64,000 bases of DNA from Neptuniibacter sp. CAU 1671 (GTDB lineage Bacteria; Pseudomonadota; Gammaproteobacteria; Pseudomonadales; Balneatricaceae). The notes below the pieces were generated by a model that was not told where the DNA came from, searched no databases, and saw nothing but the letters and a program-made list of their open reading frames with translations. The number at the start of each line of letters is the position of its first letter. Positions within the stretch are counted from its first letter, which is position 1. The DNA is taken from positions 1 through 64,000 of the forward strand of contig NZ_JARHUE010000009.1 in assembly GCF_029222905.1 (NCBI RefSeq), written 5' to 3'. A program made the position numbers and the translations under genes. This document shows positions 46,456-55,635 of this stretch, in pieces.

Positions 46456-46769
46456 GGGTACCGCTCCGAATCAGGAAACTGATAATTAGCTTTGTAGGGT
46501 CTTTATCGGCTGGCGTAAATAATGATTTGGTCAGGGATCATCTCTGAAAAACCCTAACAAATCTAGGCCTTAAGTCTGAATAAAAACCTGTTAAAACTGC
46601 GCTAAAGTATAGGTTTTATGCGCATAAATTTGCCAAAATAGGCATCTAAGGGTATGGTACGCCGCTGCTTAAAAAAGCATATTTACCCGCTTCTGTTTCT
46701 ACATACTGTTCAGGCCAGAAGCACCTTTAACAGTATTAGCCTGACGTCACTATTTGGAAGATCGTGTTT
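46456..46769. promoter_or_regulatory. Divergent promoter region with a 14-bp palindrome upstream of folE2
   Basis: This ~310-bp spacer holds no gene I can support. It contains a perfect palindrome TTTATGCGCATAAA at 46615-46628, placed to serve as an operator for folE2 or the glutamate-synthase-like gene. No clear Zur box (GTTATANNATAAC type) is visible, although folE2 is often zinc-regulated. Confidence 0.4.
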
Positions 46770-47705
46770 ATGACAAACCTGCCTGATGTAACCAGCCATC
46801 AAAATCCGGAAGTACATGGCGTACTGGACTGGGTTGGCATGAATGGCATCACCGTTCCATTGCAGATTGCAGATGGTACTCAGGGTGAATGTCACATTCA
46901 GGCCCGGGTAAACACTTACGTCAACCTGATCAATCCCAAAGTCAAAGGCATTCACATGTCGCGGCTGTATCTGGCGCTCTCCAGTTTCTTCGAGAGCCAG
47001 ACGCTTTCGGTCAGCAGTCTGACGGAGTTTTTGTCTCACCTGCTGGACAGTCACCACGATATCAGCACTCAGGTTTGTCTGAATTTTGATTTTGATTTCC
47101 TGCTGAAACGTCGCGCCCTGAAAAGCGACAACACCGGCTGGAAAAGTTATCCATCAACGCTTAAAGCCACCCTGATTGACGGTGAAGTGACTCTGGAACT
47201 GGGTACCGAAGTACCTTATTCCTCAACCTGCCCCTGCTCCGCGGCACTGGCCCGCCAGATGCTACAACAGGCATTCAGCAATGACTTTGCCAGCAAGGCA
47301 GAGCTGAGCCGTGAAGAGGTGGAGAAATGGCTGCTGTCTGAGAAAGGTTCCTATGCTACACCGCATAGTCAGCGCAGTCTGGCTAAAGCATGGGTCAAGC
47401 TCGATAAAACCCTGAACACATTGCCGCTGACCGCCCTGATTGATCAGATAGAAGACGCCCTGAAAACACCCGTGCAGACTGCTGTGAAACGGGCCGATGA
47501 GCAGGAGTTTGCGCGCCTGAACGGACATAACCTGATGTTCTGTGAAGATGCAGCACGCCGCCTGAAGCAGGCACTGTCGGGCCATGGTGAATACACCGAC
47601 TTCTGGCTGCGCGTGGATCACCTCGAAAGCCTGCATGCCCATGATGCTGTAGCAATTGCCACTAAAGGCATCAGCGGTGGTTATAACGCAGCAGATCACT
47701 GCTAA
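46770..47705 (+). CDS. folE2: GTP cyclohydrolase FolE2 (type IB)
   Basis: It converts GTP to dihydroneopterin triphosphate, the first step of folate synthesis, with a metal-flexible active site that works when zinc is short. Residues show the FolE2 pattern: KGIHMSRLYLAL, the metal-ligand segment STCPCSAALARQM and the C-terminal NLMFCEDAARRLK and HLESLHAHDAVA. The ATG at 46770 has GGAAG 9 nt upstream; a GTG two codons earlier is an alternative. Length 311 aa is normal. Whether a FolE1 exists elsewhere is not known. Confidence 0.95.
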   Translation: MTNLPDVTSHQNPEVHGVLDWVGMNGITVPLQIADGTQGECHIQARVNTYVNLINPKVKGIHMSRLYLALSSFFESQTLSVSSLTEFLSHLLDSHHDISTQVCLNFDFDFLLKRRALKSDNTGWKSYPSTLKATLIDGEVTLELGTEVPYSSTCPCSAALARQMLQQAFSNDFASKAELSREEVEKWLLSEKGSYATPHSQRSLAKAWVKLDKTLNTLPLTALIDQIEDALKTPVQTAVKRADEQEFARLNGHNLMFCEDAARRLKQALSGHGEYTDFWLRVDHLESLHAHDAVAIATKGISGGYNAADHC

Positions 47706-47749
47706 CCTGACCCGCACCATTCGCTGGGTCATTGACTGGAGTGTCTTTC

Positions 47750-48550
47750 ATGTCTCAGCTTAGCCCAGTGGTATTTGTGTCCCATGGAGGAGGCCCATTG
47801 CCACTGCTGAATGATCCAGGTCATCAAGAGATGGTGACCTGTTTCAAAACACTACGCGAAATGCTGCCTAAACCGGATGCGATTGTGGTGGTCAGTGCTC
47901 ACTGGGAAGCGCCAGTAGCCTCTGTCACGCGTAGCGCCAATCCTGAGCTGATCTATGACTATTATGGTTTCCCACCTGAGTCCTACCGGATCAAATACCC
48001 TGCGCCAGGTGCGCCAGCACTGGCTGATCAGCTGACACAGTGCCTGCAGGCGCATAACATTGAATACCTGGCCGATGATCAGCGTGGCTTAGACCACGGC
48101 CTGTTTGTACCGCTGCTGATGCTGTATCCGGACGCCGATATTCCCTGCCTGCAGCTTTCATTGCTGAAAAACCTCGACCCTCAGCAGCATATTGCACTGG
48201 GTCAGGCCATTCGATCACTGCGCGAGCAGAATGTCATGATTTTGGGTTCCGGTTTCACGTTCCATAATCTGCCTGAGTTTTTCAGTGCGGGCAGTGAAAC
48301 TGCAAAACAGAAAAATGAAGCGTTTGAAGGGTGGTTGATTGATACCCTCAGTAATGCCGAGCTGACCGAAGCCGAGCGTGAACAGCGTCTACTCAACTGG
48401 GAACAGGCACCCCACGCCCGCTACAGTCACCCCCGTGAAGAGCATCTTCTACCTCTGCATGTCTGTTACGGCGCCAGCCAGACAGCCGCAGATACTGTTT
48501 TACGCATGCATGTACTGGGCAAAGCCGCCAGTTGTTATATCTGGAAATAG
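47750..48550 (+). CDS. LigB-family class III extradiol dioxygenase (YgiD-like)
   Basis: A 266-residue non-haem metal enzyme of the 4,5-DOPA dioxygenase/YgiD type. It shows FVSHGGGPLPLL, VVSAHWEAPVASVT and the HGLFVPLLMLYPDADIP segment, with an extra histidine in HPREEHLLPLHVCYGA. It presumably cleaves a catechol-type ring; the natural substrate is not evident. The ATG at 47750 (GGAG upstream) gives the conserved N-terminus. It follows folE2 by ~45 bp and may be co-transcribed. Confidence 0.88.
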   Translation: MSQLSPVVFVSHGGGPLPLLNDPGHQEMVTCFKTLREMLPKPDAIVVVSAHWEAPVASVTRSANPELIYDYYGFPPESYRIKYPAPGAPALADQLTQCLQAHNIEYLADDQRGLDHGLFVPLLMLYPDADIPCLQLSLLKNLDPQQHIALGQAIRSLREQNVMILGSGFTFHNLPEFFSAGSETAKQKNEAFEGWLIDTLSNAELTEAEREQRLLNWEQAPHARYSHPREEHLLPLHVCYGASQTAADTVLRMHVLGKAASCYIWK

Positions 48551-48576
48551 TTCGAATTCGCCGAGTTTACAACATA

Positions 48577-48602
48577 AAAAAGCGGCCTTAGGGCCGCTTT
48601 TT
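48577..48602. terminator. Bidirectional terminator between the dioxygenase gene and the glmS fragment
   Basis: The stem AAAAAGCGGCC/GGCCGCTTTTT with a TTAG loop provides T-runs in both directions. On the minus strand it is placed 25-50 bp after a glmS stop codon, so it looks like the original glmS terminator, now attached to the truncated copy. Confidence 0.9.
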
Positions 48603-48625
48603 GTGCATAACGTTTTTGGAAACAC

Positions 48626-49219
48626 TTACTCAACCGTTACCGACTTGGCCAGATTACGTGGCTGATCCACATCCGTCCCTTTCAACACGGCCACATGGTA
48701 GGAAAGCAGTTGTAACGGGATGGTATAAAGCACAGGTTGCAGCAGTTCACTGCAAGTCGGCATCGCCACAAAATGTACGCCCTCTTCCGCCCTGAGTTGC
48801 GCAGAGCCGGCAAAGACAAACAGCTCACCACCCCGTGCCCGTACTTCCTGCAGATTCGACTTCAGTTTATCCAGCATCTCGTTTTCCGGTGCGACCGTGA
48901 CCACCGGCATCTCTTTATCGACCAGCGCAAGCGGCCCATGCTTCAGTTCACCGGCGGGGTAGGCCTCGGCATGAATGCAGGAGATCTCTTTGAGCTTCAA
49001 CGCACCTTCCATTGCGACTGGATACAACGTGCCGCGACCCAGAAACAAAGTATGTTGTTTTTCAGTAAAGGCCTGCGCCAGGATCTGAATCGACTCATCC
49101 AGTGCAGGGCTAACAGTTGGGGGGGGTAAAAGCCTTGGTGGAAACCTCGCCGATTTCAGGCCCTGCATTGGTCACCGTTTCACGCACCAGAAAGCTGCCC
49201 GCTACGTTACAGATCACCA
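48626..49219 (-). pseudogene. glmS: Truncated second copy of the glmS 3' end
   Basis: The reading frame ends in NLAKSVTVE exactly like the intact glmS and aligns with its positions 59348-60061, roughly 88-90 percent identical by eye. About 105 nt inside are missing (after ALDES, read backwards), replaced by a G-run junction near 49120. Homology stops abruptly at 49219, so the N-terminal two thirds are absent. It cannot make a working glucosamine-6-phosphate synthase. Divergence from the intact copy shows it is not a recent exact duplication. It keeps the glmS terminator at 48577. Confidence 0.92.
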
Positions 49220-49463
49220 GAAGTGCTCGCCATTACGAGATCAAGACGGGCCAGTTCCTGTTCGACTTGGCTGTGGTTAATGTCCACTAGCGTATCGATC
49301 AGCCCAAGCAGATTATGGTAGTCGCGGGTAATAACCCTGTGCCAACCCCGGCGAGGTCGGGGTGCCATGGATGGTGAACGACGAACCATCGTGTTGCATA
49401 AGAGACCTGTTGTACTAAATCGGTGGATGTAGTGCGCTTGGGCCTTAGGACGGTGCCTTAACA
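49220..49463. other. Island left junction, no supported gene
   Basis: DNA between the glmS remnant and acnA. A minus-strand frame (49207-49467) contains a protein-like stretch DYHNLLGLIDTLVDINHSQV and EQELARLDLVMAS, probably a fragment of a lost gene, but I cannot name the family. No clear transposon terminus was found here. Confidence 0.4.
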
Positions 49464-52214
49464 TCAAATATCGATCATTGGTTTGGCAATGGATGCTGCG
49501 ATCAATTCACGTAACCGGCACTGCAGAATCCCGCCATGGCGGTAGAAACGCAGTTCATCCTGGGTATCGATCCGGCAGCGGGTCTTGAGCACCCAGGAGT
49601 CCCCCTTCTCGAGCTGAATCTGAACGGCGACACCACTCCCCGGGGTCAGTGCTGCCAATCCGGCGATACTGATACACTCGTCACCGGTCAGTTTCAAGGT
49701 GGAGAGCCTGATAGCCGCTTCCAGCTGCAGAGGCAAAATCCCCATGCCTATCAGATTGGAGCGGTGGATACGCTCGAAGCTCTCGGCGATCACCGCGCGC
49801 ACACCGAGCAGGTGCGGCCCCTTGGCGGCCCAATCACGGGAGGAGCCGGTGCCGTATTCCGCCCCGGCGAACACCACCAGCGGGATGCTCTGCTGGTGAA
49901 AATGCTGGGCGGCGGCGAAGATGCTGACCACCTCTTGGGAGGGCACCAGCCGCGTCACTCCGCCGCGCTGCTGCGGCGTCATCCGGTTCTGCAACCGCGG
50001 ATTGGCGAAGGTACCGCGCATCATTACTTCGTGGTTGCCACGGCGACTGCCGTAGGAGTTGAACCCCGCCGGCTCGACCCCGCGGCTCTGCAGGTAGGCG
50101 CTGGCCGGGCTGTCCTCGGCGATGGCACCGGCCGGTGAGATGTGGTCGGTGGTGACGCTGTCGCCGAGCAGCGCCAGGATCCGCGCCTCGACGATATCCT
50201 CGACGGCGGACGGCGTCAGTTGCAGGCCGTCAAAATAGCTGGGATGGCGCACGTAGGTGCTGGTGCTATCCCAGGGATAACGCTGGCTGTCGCTGACCGC
50301 CAGTTGCTGCCAGTGGCGGGTGCCGGTGAAGACGTCGGCGTAGCGTTGCTGAAACTGAGCTTGGTGGACATGGGCGTCGACGGTGGCGGTAATCTCCTCG
50401 GCATCGGGCCACAGCTCGCGCAGGTACACCGGCTGGCCACTAGGGTCATGACCCAGCGCATCGCTGGAAAGGTCCAGATCGACCCGACCGGCGAGGGCGT
50501 AGGCCACCACCAGCGGGGGTGAGCATAGAAAACTGCCGGTTACCTGCGGGTGGATCCGCCCTTCGAAGTTGCGGTTGCCCGACAGCACCGCGCAGACGCT
50601 GAGCTGCTGCTGGGCGATGGTGCCGGCGATGGCCGGGTCCAGGGGACCCGAATTGCCGATACAGGTGGTGCAGCCGTAGCCCACCAGGTTGAAGCCGAGC
50701 TGATCCAGCGCGACCTGCAGCCCGGCCGCCTGCAGGTAGTCGGTCACCACCTTGGACCCTGGGGCAAGGGAGGTCTTGACCCAGGGCGCAACCTGCAGGC
50801 CGCGCCGACGGGCGTTACGCGCCAGCAGGCCGGCGGCCACCATCACCGAGGGATTGGAGGTGTTGGTGCAGCTGGTGATCGCGGCAATTACCACCGCTCC
50901 CTCCTGCAACCTAAAGGGTTTACCGAGCATGGGATAGGAACGCGGAGAACCAGGGCCGGGCGAATCGTCAGCCGGGCGCCCCTGTGCCTTACCTTGCGCC
51001 AAGACAAACTGCCGGAAGGCTTCGGCCACATCCGGCAGCGCGACCCGATCCTGGGGGCGGCGCGGTCCGGCGACGCAGGGGGTGATTGCGGCAAGATCCA
51101 GCGGAAGGGTCACGCTGTAGGTGGCGCGCGGCGACATTTCATCGTGCCAAAGCCCTTGGGCGCGGGCGTAGGCTTCCACCAATGCCACCTGCTGCGAGTC
51201 GCGCCCGGTAAGGGTCAGGTAGCGCAGGGTTTCAGCGTCGATGGGGAAGAGGCCGCAGGTCGCGCCGTATTCCGGCGCCATGTTGGCGATGGTGGCACGA
51301 TCGGGCAGGCTCAGACTGGCCAAACCGCGACCGAAAAATTCGACGAAGCAGCCGACCACGCCCTGCTGCCGCAGCAGCTCGGTGACCCGCAGCACCAGGT
51401 CGGTAGCGGTACTGCCCGGCGGCAGCCGGCCGCTCAGCTCGACCCCGACCACCCGCGGCAGTTGCAGACTGATCGGTTGGCCGAGCATGGCCGCCTCCGC
51501 CTCGATACCGCCAACGCCCCAGCCCAGGATGCCAAGCCCGTTGATCATGGTAGTATGGCTGTCCATCCCCACCAAGGTGTCGGGGTAGGCCAGCTGTTCG
51601 CCATTTTCCAGCACCCGCGTCCACACCACCCGCCCGAGGTACTCCAGGTTGACCTGATGGCAGATGCCAGTGCCGGGGGGCACCACGCGGACGTTATCAA
51701 ATGCCGCCTGTCCCCAGCGCAGAAAGGTGTAGCGCTCGCGGTTGCGCTGCATCTCCTGGCTCACGTTTGCTTCAAAGGCATCCTCGTTGCCGGCGCGATC
51801 CACACTGACCGAGTGATCGATCACCAGGTCCACCGGAATCTGCGGGCTGATCAGGCCCGGATCGCCGCCGGCCTCAGCCATGGCGTCGCGCATCGCCGCC
51901 AGATCTACCAGGGCTGGCACCCCGGTGAAGTCCTGCATCAGGATACGTGCCGGCATAAAGCCGATCTCCTCGGCCGACTCACCCTGTCTCAGCCATCCGC
52001 CCAACGCCTCGATCTGGACCCGGGTGGCCTGGCCACCCTGCCCGTGGCGCAGCAGGTTTTCCAGCACGATCTTCAAGGCAAAGGGCAGCCGCGCCAGGTC
52101 GCCGCATGCGGCGTAGGCCGCATAAGCGGCGGGCAGCGCGTAGTAGTGGTAGGTCTCGCTACCCACCTGCAGGGAACGTTGGAACTGAGAAGGTGAGCCT
52201 GCTGCTTCAGTCAT
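49464..52214 (-). CDS. acnA: Aconitate hydratase AcnA
   Basis: A monomeric [4Fe-4S] aconitase of the AcnA/IRP1 type interconverting citrate and isocitrate. Its 916 residues contain the cluster cysteines in AAITSCTNTSNPSVM and GYGCTTCIGNSGPL, the N-terminal substrate region VMQDFTGVPALVDLAAMRDA-like (MQDFTGVPALVDLAAMRDAM) and the swivel domain GSSRDWAAKGPHLLG. The gene is visibly G+C-richer than the host flanks and lies in the Tn7-like island with hflC and hflK on the same strand. AcnA types are often the stress-stable aconitase, so an accessory oxidative-stress role is inferred. Confidence 0.95.
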   Translation of the reverse strand: MTEAAGSPSQFQRSLQVGSETYHYYALPAAYAAYAACGDLARLPFALKIVLENLLRHGQGGQATRVQIEALGGWLRQGESAEEIGFMPARILMQDFTGVPALVDLAAMRDAMAEAGGDPGLISPQIPVDLVIDHSVSVDRAGNEDAFEANVSQEMQRNRERYTFLRWGQAAFDNVRVVPPGTGICHQVNLEYLGRVVWTRVLENGEQLAYPDTLVGMDSHTTMINGLGILGWGVGGIEAEAAMLGQPISLQLPRVVGVELSGRLPPGSTATDLVLRVTELLRQQGVVGCFVEFFGRGLASLSLPDRATIANMAPEYGATCGLFPIDAETLRYLTLTGRDSQQVALVEAYARAQGLWHDEMSPRATYSVTLPLDLAAITPCVAGPRRPQDRVALPDVAEAFRQFVLAQGKAQGRPADDSPGPGSPRSYPMLGKPFRLQEGAVVIAAITSCTNTSNPSVMVAAGLLARNARRRGLQVAPWVKTSLAPGSKVVTDYLQAAGLQVALDQLGFNLVGYGCTTCIGNSGPLDPAIAGTIAQQQLSVCAVLSGNRNFEGRIHPQVTGSFLCSPPLVVAYALAGRVDLDLSSDALGHDPSGQPVYLRELWPDAEEITATVDAHVHQAQFQQRYADVFTGTRHWQQLAVSDSQRYPWDSTSTYVRHPSYFDGLQLTPSAVEDIVEARILALLGDSVTTDHISPAGAIAEDSPASAYLQSRGVEPAGFNSYGSRRGNHEVMMRGTFANPRLQNRMTPQQRGGVTRLVPSQEVVSIFAAAQHFHQQSIPLVVFAGAEYGTGSSRDWAAKGPHLLGVRAVIAESFERIHRSNLIGMGILPLQLEAAIRLSTLKLTGDECISIAGLAALTPGSGVAVQIQLEKGDSWVLKTRCRIDTQDELRFYRHGGILQCRLRELIAASIAKPMIDI

Positions 52215-52274
52215 GGACTGCTCTCCAATGGTTGGCTGTCTGTACGGGCGTTTCTTTCAATCGATCACCTGCTA

Positions 52275-53279
52275 TCACGGAAGCACCACCTTCGCTGTCT
52301 CCGCTGCCTCAGGGCCTTCAGGCGTTATGCCCTTCAGGTACTTGAACAGCTCGCTGTCGGTGGACAGCACCAGGGTGGTATTTTGCCCGATCACCGCTTG
52401 GTAGGCCTGCAGGCTGCGGGTGAACTCGTAGAAGGCCACGGATTCGGGGCTCTGGTTATAGGCGCGGGCGTAGATTTCGGTGGCCTTGGCGTCGGCCAGA
52501 CCCCGTATTTCCTCCACCTGGCGATAGGCTTCGGACTGGATCTTGTTCAGGTCCCGCACCCGGTCGCCGCGGATACGCGCCGCCTCACCGTTACCTTCGG
52601 ACAGAAAACGCTCGGCGATCTGGCGCCGTTCGCTGATCATCCGATCGTAGATTTTGGGGCGTACGCTTTCGTTGTAATTGATGCGCTTGAAACGGATATC
52701 GAGCAGCTCAATGCCGAACACCCGCACCTTATCGGCTGCCGCCATGAAAATTTCCCTTTCCACCTGCTTGCGTCCCTTCTGGATCGCCACCCAGGCGCTG
52801 GTATCCAGGATACGCTCACCACCGCTCAGTAACACGTCACGCAGCGGCACCCGATCCCTGGTGGTGCGGATAATCTCGATCAGCTCGTGCTTGGCCACCG
52901 CGTTGCGGGTCTCGCTGCCGAGAATGTCGTCCAGACGGGACTGGGCGCTACGCTCGTCGCGCAGGCGCAAAAAATACTGCAGCGGATCGGTGATGCGCCA
53001 GCGGGCAAAGAGGTCCACGGAGATATAGAGCTTATCCTTGGTAGGCATGTCCGATGGATTACCGTCCCATTCGAGCACCCGCTTGTCGATGGCGTTGACC
53101 TCCTGAATAAACGGCAGCTTGAGCTTCAGACCGGCCTCCGTCACCGGCTCCCCCACCGGTTTGCCGAACTGGGTGATGATCACCTGCTCGACTTCACTGA
53201 CGGTATAGACCGAACTGAACAGCAGGTAGCCGGCCAGCACTGTTAGCATCAGGAGTGTGGTCGATGTTATCCGCTTCAT
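52275..53279 (-). CDS. hflC: HflC-like SPFH protein
   Basis: A prohibitin/stomatin (SPFH) family protein, 334 residues, with one N-terminal membrane anchor (TLLMLTVLAGYLLFSSVYTV) and a periplasmic SPFH domain followed by a helical region (EAYRQVEEIRGLADAKATEIY). HflK-HflC complexes surround FtsH and modulate its proteolysis. It follows hflK with a 4-bp overlap. Since the host should have its own hflKC elsewhere (next to hflX/miaA in gammaproteobacteria), this is probably a second, imported set. Confidence 0.9.
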   Translation of the reverse strand: MKRITSTTLLMLTVLAGYLLFSSVYTVSEVEQVIITQFGKPVGEPVTEAGLKLKLPFIQEVNAIDKRVLEWDGNPSDMPTKDKLYISVDLFARWRITDPLQYFLRLRDERSAQSRLDDILGSETRNAVAKHELIEIIRTTRDRVPLRDVLLSGGERILDTSAWVAIQKGRKQVEREIFMAAADKVRVFGIELLDIRFKRINYNESVRPKIYDRMISERRQIAERFLSEGNGEAARIRGDRVRDLNKIQSEAYRQVEEIRGLADAKATEIYARAYNQSPESVAFYEFTRSLQAYQAVIGQNTTLVLSTDSELFKYLKGITPEGPEAAETAKVVLP

Positions 53280-54355
53280 GGCCGACCTCCGTTGCCTAAT
53301 TCCCGGTTGGCTGCTCCCAGGTTGAGTAAAGGTAGAATCCCCCCCGCCTGCTTATCGACGATCACCTTAGCCTGGATGTCGGGCAGCACCGCCTGCAGGG
53401 TTTCGATATAGATGCGTCGCCGGGTCACCTCCGGCGCCTTGCTGTATTCGGCCAGCAACGCGGTGAAGCGCGCGGCATCGCCTTCGGCTTCGTTGATCCG
53501 CTTCAGACGGTAGCCGTCGGCCTCGCGAATCCGCTGATCTTTCTCCCCCTGGGCTAGGGGAATCACCTTGTTGTAGTCACGCCGCGCCTCGTTGATCAGT
53601 TTCTCCTTCTCCTGCTGTGCCTGGTTGACCTCATTGAAGGAGTCCTGCACCGGCAGCGGCGGGTTGATGTTTTTCAACTGCACCTGATCAATACTGATAC
53701 CCATCACGTATTTGCTGGAGAGCCGCTGCATCTTGTCCAGGGCTTCGATCTCGATCTCCTGGCGGCCCACGGTGATCACCTCGTCGACAGTGCGATCGCC
53801 CACCACCTCGCGCATCACCGATTCGGATACGTAGCGCAGGGTCTCCGCGGGTTCGCGCACCTCGAACAAAAACTTGAAAGGATCTGCGATGCGGTATTGA
53901 ACCACCCATTCCACCAGCGCAGCATTGAGGTCACCGGTAACCATCTGCGTTTCACGCTGCTGGTCACGGGGCCTCGGGCTCTGGTAGGGATCTGTTGCAC
54001 CGGGGGTGGCAAAGCCGAACTCCTGCTTTAACTGCCGTTTAACCGGCACGATGGTGGCGACATCCATTCCCAGCGGCAGTTTGAAATGCAGCCCCGGCGG
54101 CACCTCATACAGGTATTTTCCGAAGCGCTGCACCACCGCCACCGAATCGCTCGGCACGGTGTAGTAGGCGGTCCATAAGCCCAGACCGGATAAAACCAAC
54201 ACCGCCAGTACCACGATGCCGCTGCGGCCGCCGCCCGGTGGGGTACACCGGTAGCGGGCCAGCAACTGGCTGAGCAGGCGATCCAGGTTGAAGGCGGGTT
54301 TAGCCCCGTTATTCCGGGGATCTTTCTGATCACTGTTATTGCCTTGAGTAAACAT
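53276..54355 (-). CDS. hflK: HflK-like SPFH protein
   Basis: The partner of HflC, 359 residues from the ATG at 54355. A glycine/asparagine-rich cytosolic N-terminus (FTQGNNSDQKDPRNNG) precedes a membrane helix (GIVVLAVLVLSGLGLWTAYY) and the SPFH domain (VPSDSVAVVQRFGKYLYEV), then a long charged coiled coil (QQEKEKLINEARRDYNKVI). The layout equals bacterial HflK. The order hflK-hflC-acnA on one strand suggests a single island operon. Confidence 0.9.
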   Translation of the reverse strand: MFTQGNNSDQKDPRNNGAKPAFNLDRLLSQLLARYRCTPPGGGRSGIVVLAVLVLSGLGLWTAYYTVPSDSVAVVQRFGKYLYEVPPGLHFKLPLGMDVATIVPVKRQLKQEFGFATPGATDPYQSPRPRDQQRETQMVTGDLNAALVEWVVQYRIADPFKFLFEVREPAETLRYVSESVMREVVGDRTVDEVITVGRQEIEIEALDKMQRLSSKYVMGISIDQVQLKNINPPLPVQDSFNEVNQAQQEKEKLINEARRDYNKVIPLAQGEKDQRIREADGYRLKRINEAEGDAARFTALLAEYSKAPEVTRRRIYIETLQAVLPDIQAKVIVDKQAGGILPLLNLGAANRELGNGGRP

Positions 54356-54400
54356 CGCGCACGCCGCTCCTGATACCGGATGACCTTGGAATAGCCGCAA

Positions 54401-54798
54401 TGGGAACGCCGCTTTTTAAGTGACGTTGTTTGATCATCATTGGGTGATGCGAAAGCAGTCTAATTAGAGGACGAGTTTGCGCATTCACAGGCTTAGGCTA
54501 TGCGCTCCACCCTCTGGGTGTCGGTACGCTACCGAACATAAAGCTCTATTTTGCGTACGCAGTTAAGCCGCACACTGCACCATCAGACGATTAAGTTGGG
54601 CGACAGCCAGCGCAGGTTAAGACTTGCTGGCATTTAGCATGAAATACAATTTGCGGGTGACCGGCAGCACGACTGGATATTCAGGTGCGGTTTGATGAGA
54701 TTCATCATCGCTGCCGTTGTCACGCCCTCTGTCCCTAATGGCTGCTGGCAAACCGGGACAGACACCACCGACGCCGGTCGCGCCTGTTCCTTCCGGGT
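54401..54798. other. Non-coding stretch upstream of hflK
   Basis: About 400 bp between hflK and the SYLF gene. I see no supported reading frame, terminator or repeat. It should include the promoter of hflK-hflC-acnA. Confidence 0.4.
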
Positions 54799-55395
54799 TT
54801 AGCGATTGATTCGGGGAATTTTTGTTCCCTCGATGCTGATGCCCGCCATCAATCCCTGCTGGCTGAAAATAAACGCGTAGGCATCATACTGCAGCGTGGA
54901 TGTCGAAAAATTCTTTGCAACACCTTCGTCAACCAGGACGACAGTTGGGCCGACGCCAAGCTCCCAGCCCTTCGACTCTTCGAGATAGTGAACGGCATCA
55001 TCTGTCATCAAGAAAACGGCAGATCCGTAAGACTGGGCACCGATTTGCAACCCCCAGGAACCGGTAACAGAGTTGTAATAATCGACGACGGTCGAGCCCT
55101 TGAAAAACACGCCCTCGCCATAACTGCCGCCGAATACCAGGCCGGCCTTGACGATATTCGGAAATACCAGTACTGCCTTGGCCGTATTCGAAAGGTGTTC
55201 CGCAACAGGTTCTGTTTGATAAAGGGTCTGCAGCGCCTGACGGGAATCCTTGGCCAAATCTTCAGCGGTTGCCGCTGTTGCCGCTGTTGCCGCTGTTGCC
55301 GCTGTTGCCGCTGTTGCCGGATTCATCATCCCCATCGAGACGAGAGAGACTATCGCGAGTAGGGGCGCGAGGAACTGGCGTTGTATGCTGTGCAT
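54799..55395 (-). CDS. SYLF-domain (Ysc84-like) exported lipid-binding protein
   Basis: A 198-residue precursor with a Sec signal peptide (LAPLLAIVSLVSMGMMNPATA) and a C-terminal SYLF domain, recognisable in AKAVLVFPNIVKAGLVFGGS and GLQIGAQSYGSAVFLMTDDA. Such domains bind phosphoinositides or other lipids; the bacterial role is not settled. Between the signal peptide and the domain is a run of Ala-Thr-Ala triplets coded by a 9-bp tandem repeat, so copy changes keep the frame. It is in the Tn7-like island. Confidence 0.85.
   Translation of the reverse strand: MHSIQRQFLAPLLAIVSLVSMGMMNPATAATAATAATAATAATAEDLAKDSRQALQTLYQTEPVAEHLSNTAKAVLVFPNIVKAGLVFGGSYGEGVFFKGSTVVDYYNSVTGSWGLQIGAQSYGSAVFLMTDDAVHYLEESKGWELGVGPTVVLVDEGVAKNFSTSTLQYDAYAFIFSQQGLMAGISIEGTKIPRINR
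55268..55318 (-). repeat. In-frame 9-bp tandem repeat in the SYLF gene
   Basis: Five full copies plus 6 bp of GTTGCCGCT (plus-strand reading) run in perfect tandem. On the coding strand they encode repeating Ala-Thr-Ala. Slippage would lengthen or shorten the linker by three residues without frameshift. Confidence 0.95.
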
Positions 55396-55635
55396 GTCAA
55401 AACTCCTTACAGGTTGGAATCTTGTGCATACTCTGGCGGTTGGTACCGTTCATCGTATGCTTTCGTGTCGCAGGCGGTCTTTGGTTGCCCGGCCCCTGCG
55501 CAACGACACTCTGGAGCCATGTGAAGGAACTCCGGATGTCACTACAACGCTAACCATCTGACAGGGTTCAGTCTGTACGCCAGCGCACACAGCGCCTCGA
55601 TCGAGACCAGCTGCGCAGACCTTACCGACGGAGGC
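55396..55635. other. Non-coding stretch upstream of the SYLF gene
   Basis: About 240 bp without a supported gene. It should hold the SYLF promoter and leads into the IS1595-type remnant. Confidence 0.35.

Noticed and set aside
46456-46769. Zur box controlling folE2
   Set aside because: No GTTATA-type inverted repeat of the expected pattern could be found by eye.
55250-55330. Short tandem repeats that could suggest a CRISPR array
   Set aside because: Units are 9 bp with no spacers and lie in frame inside the SYLF gene.
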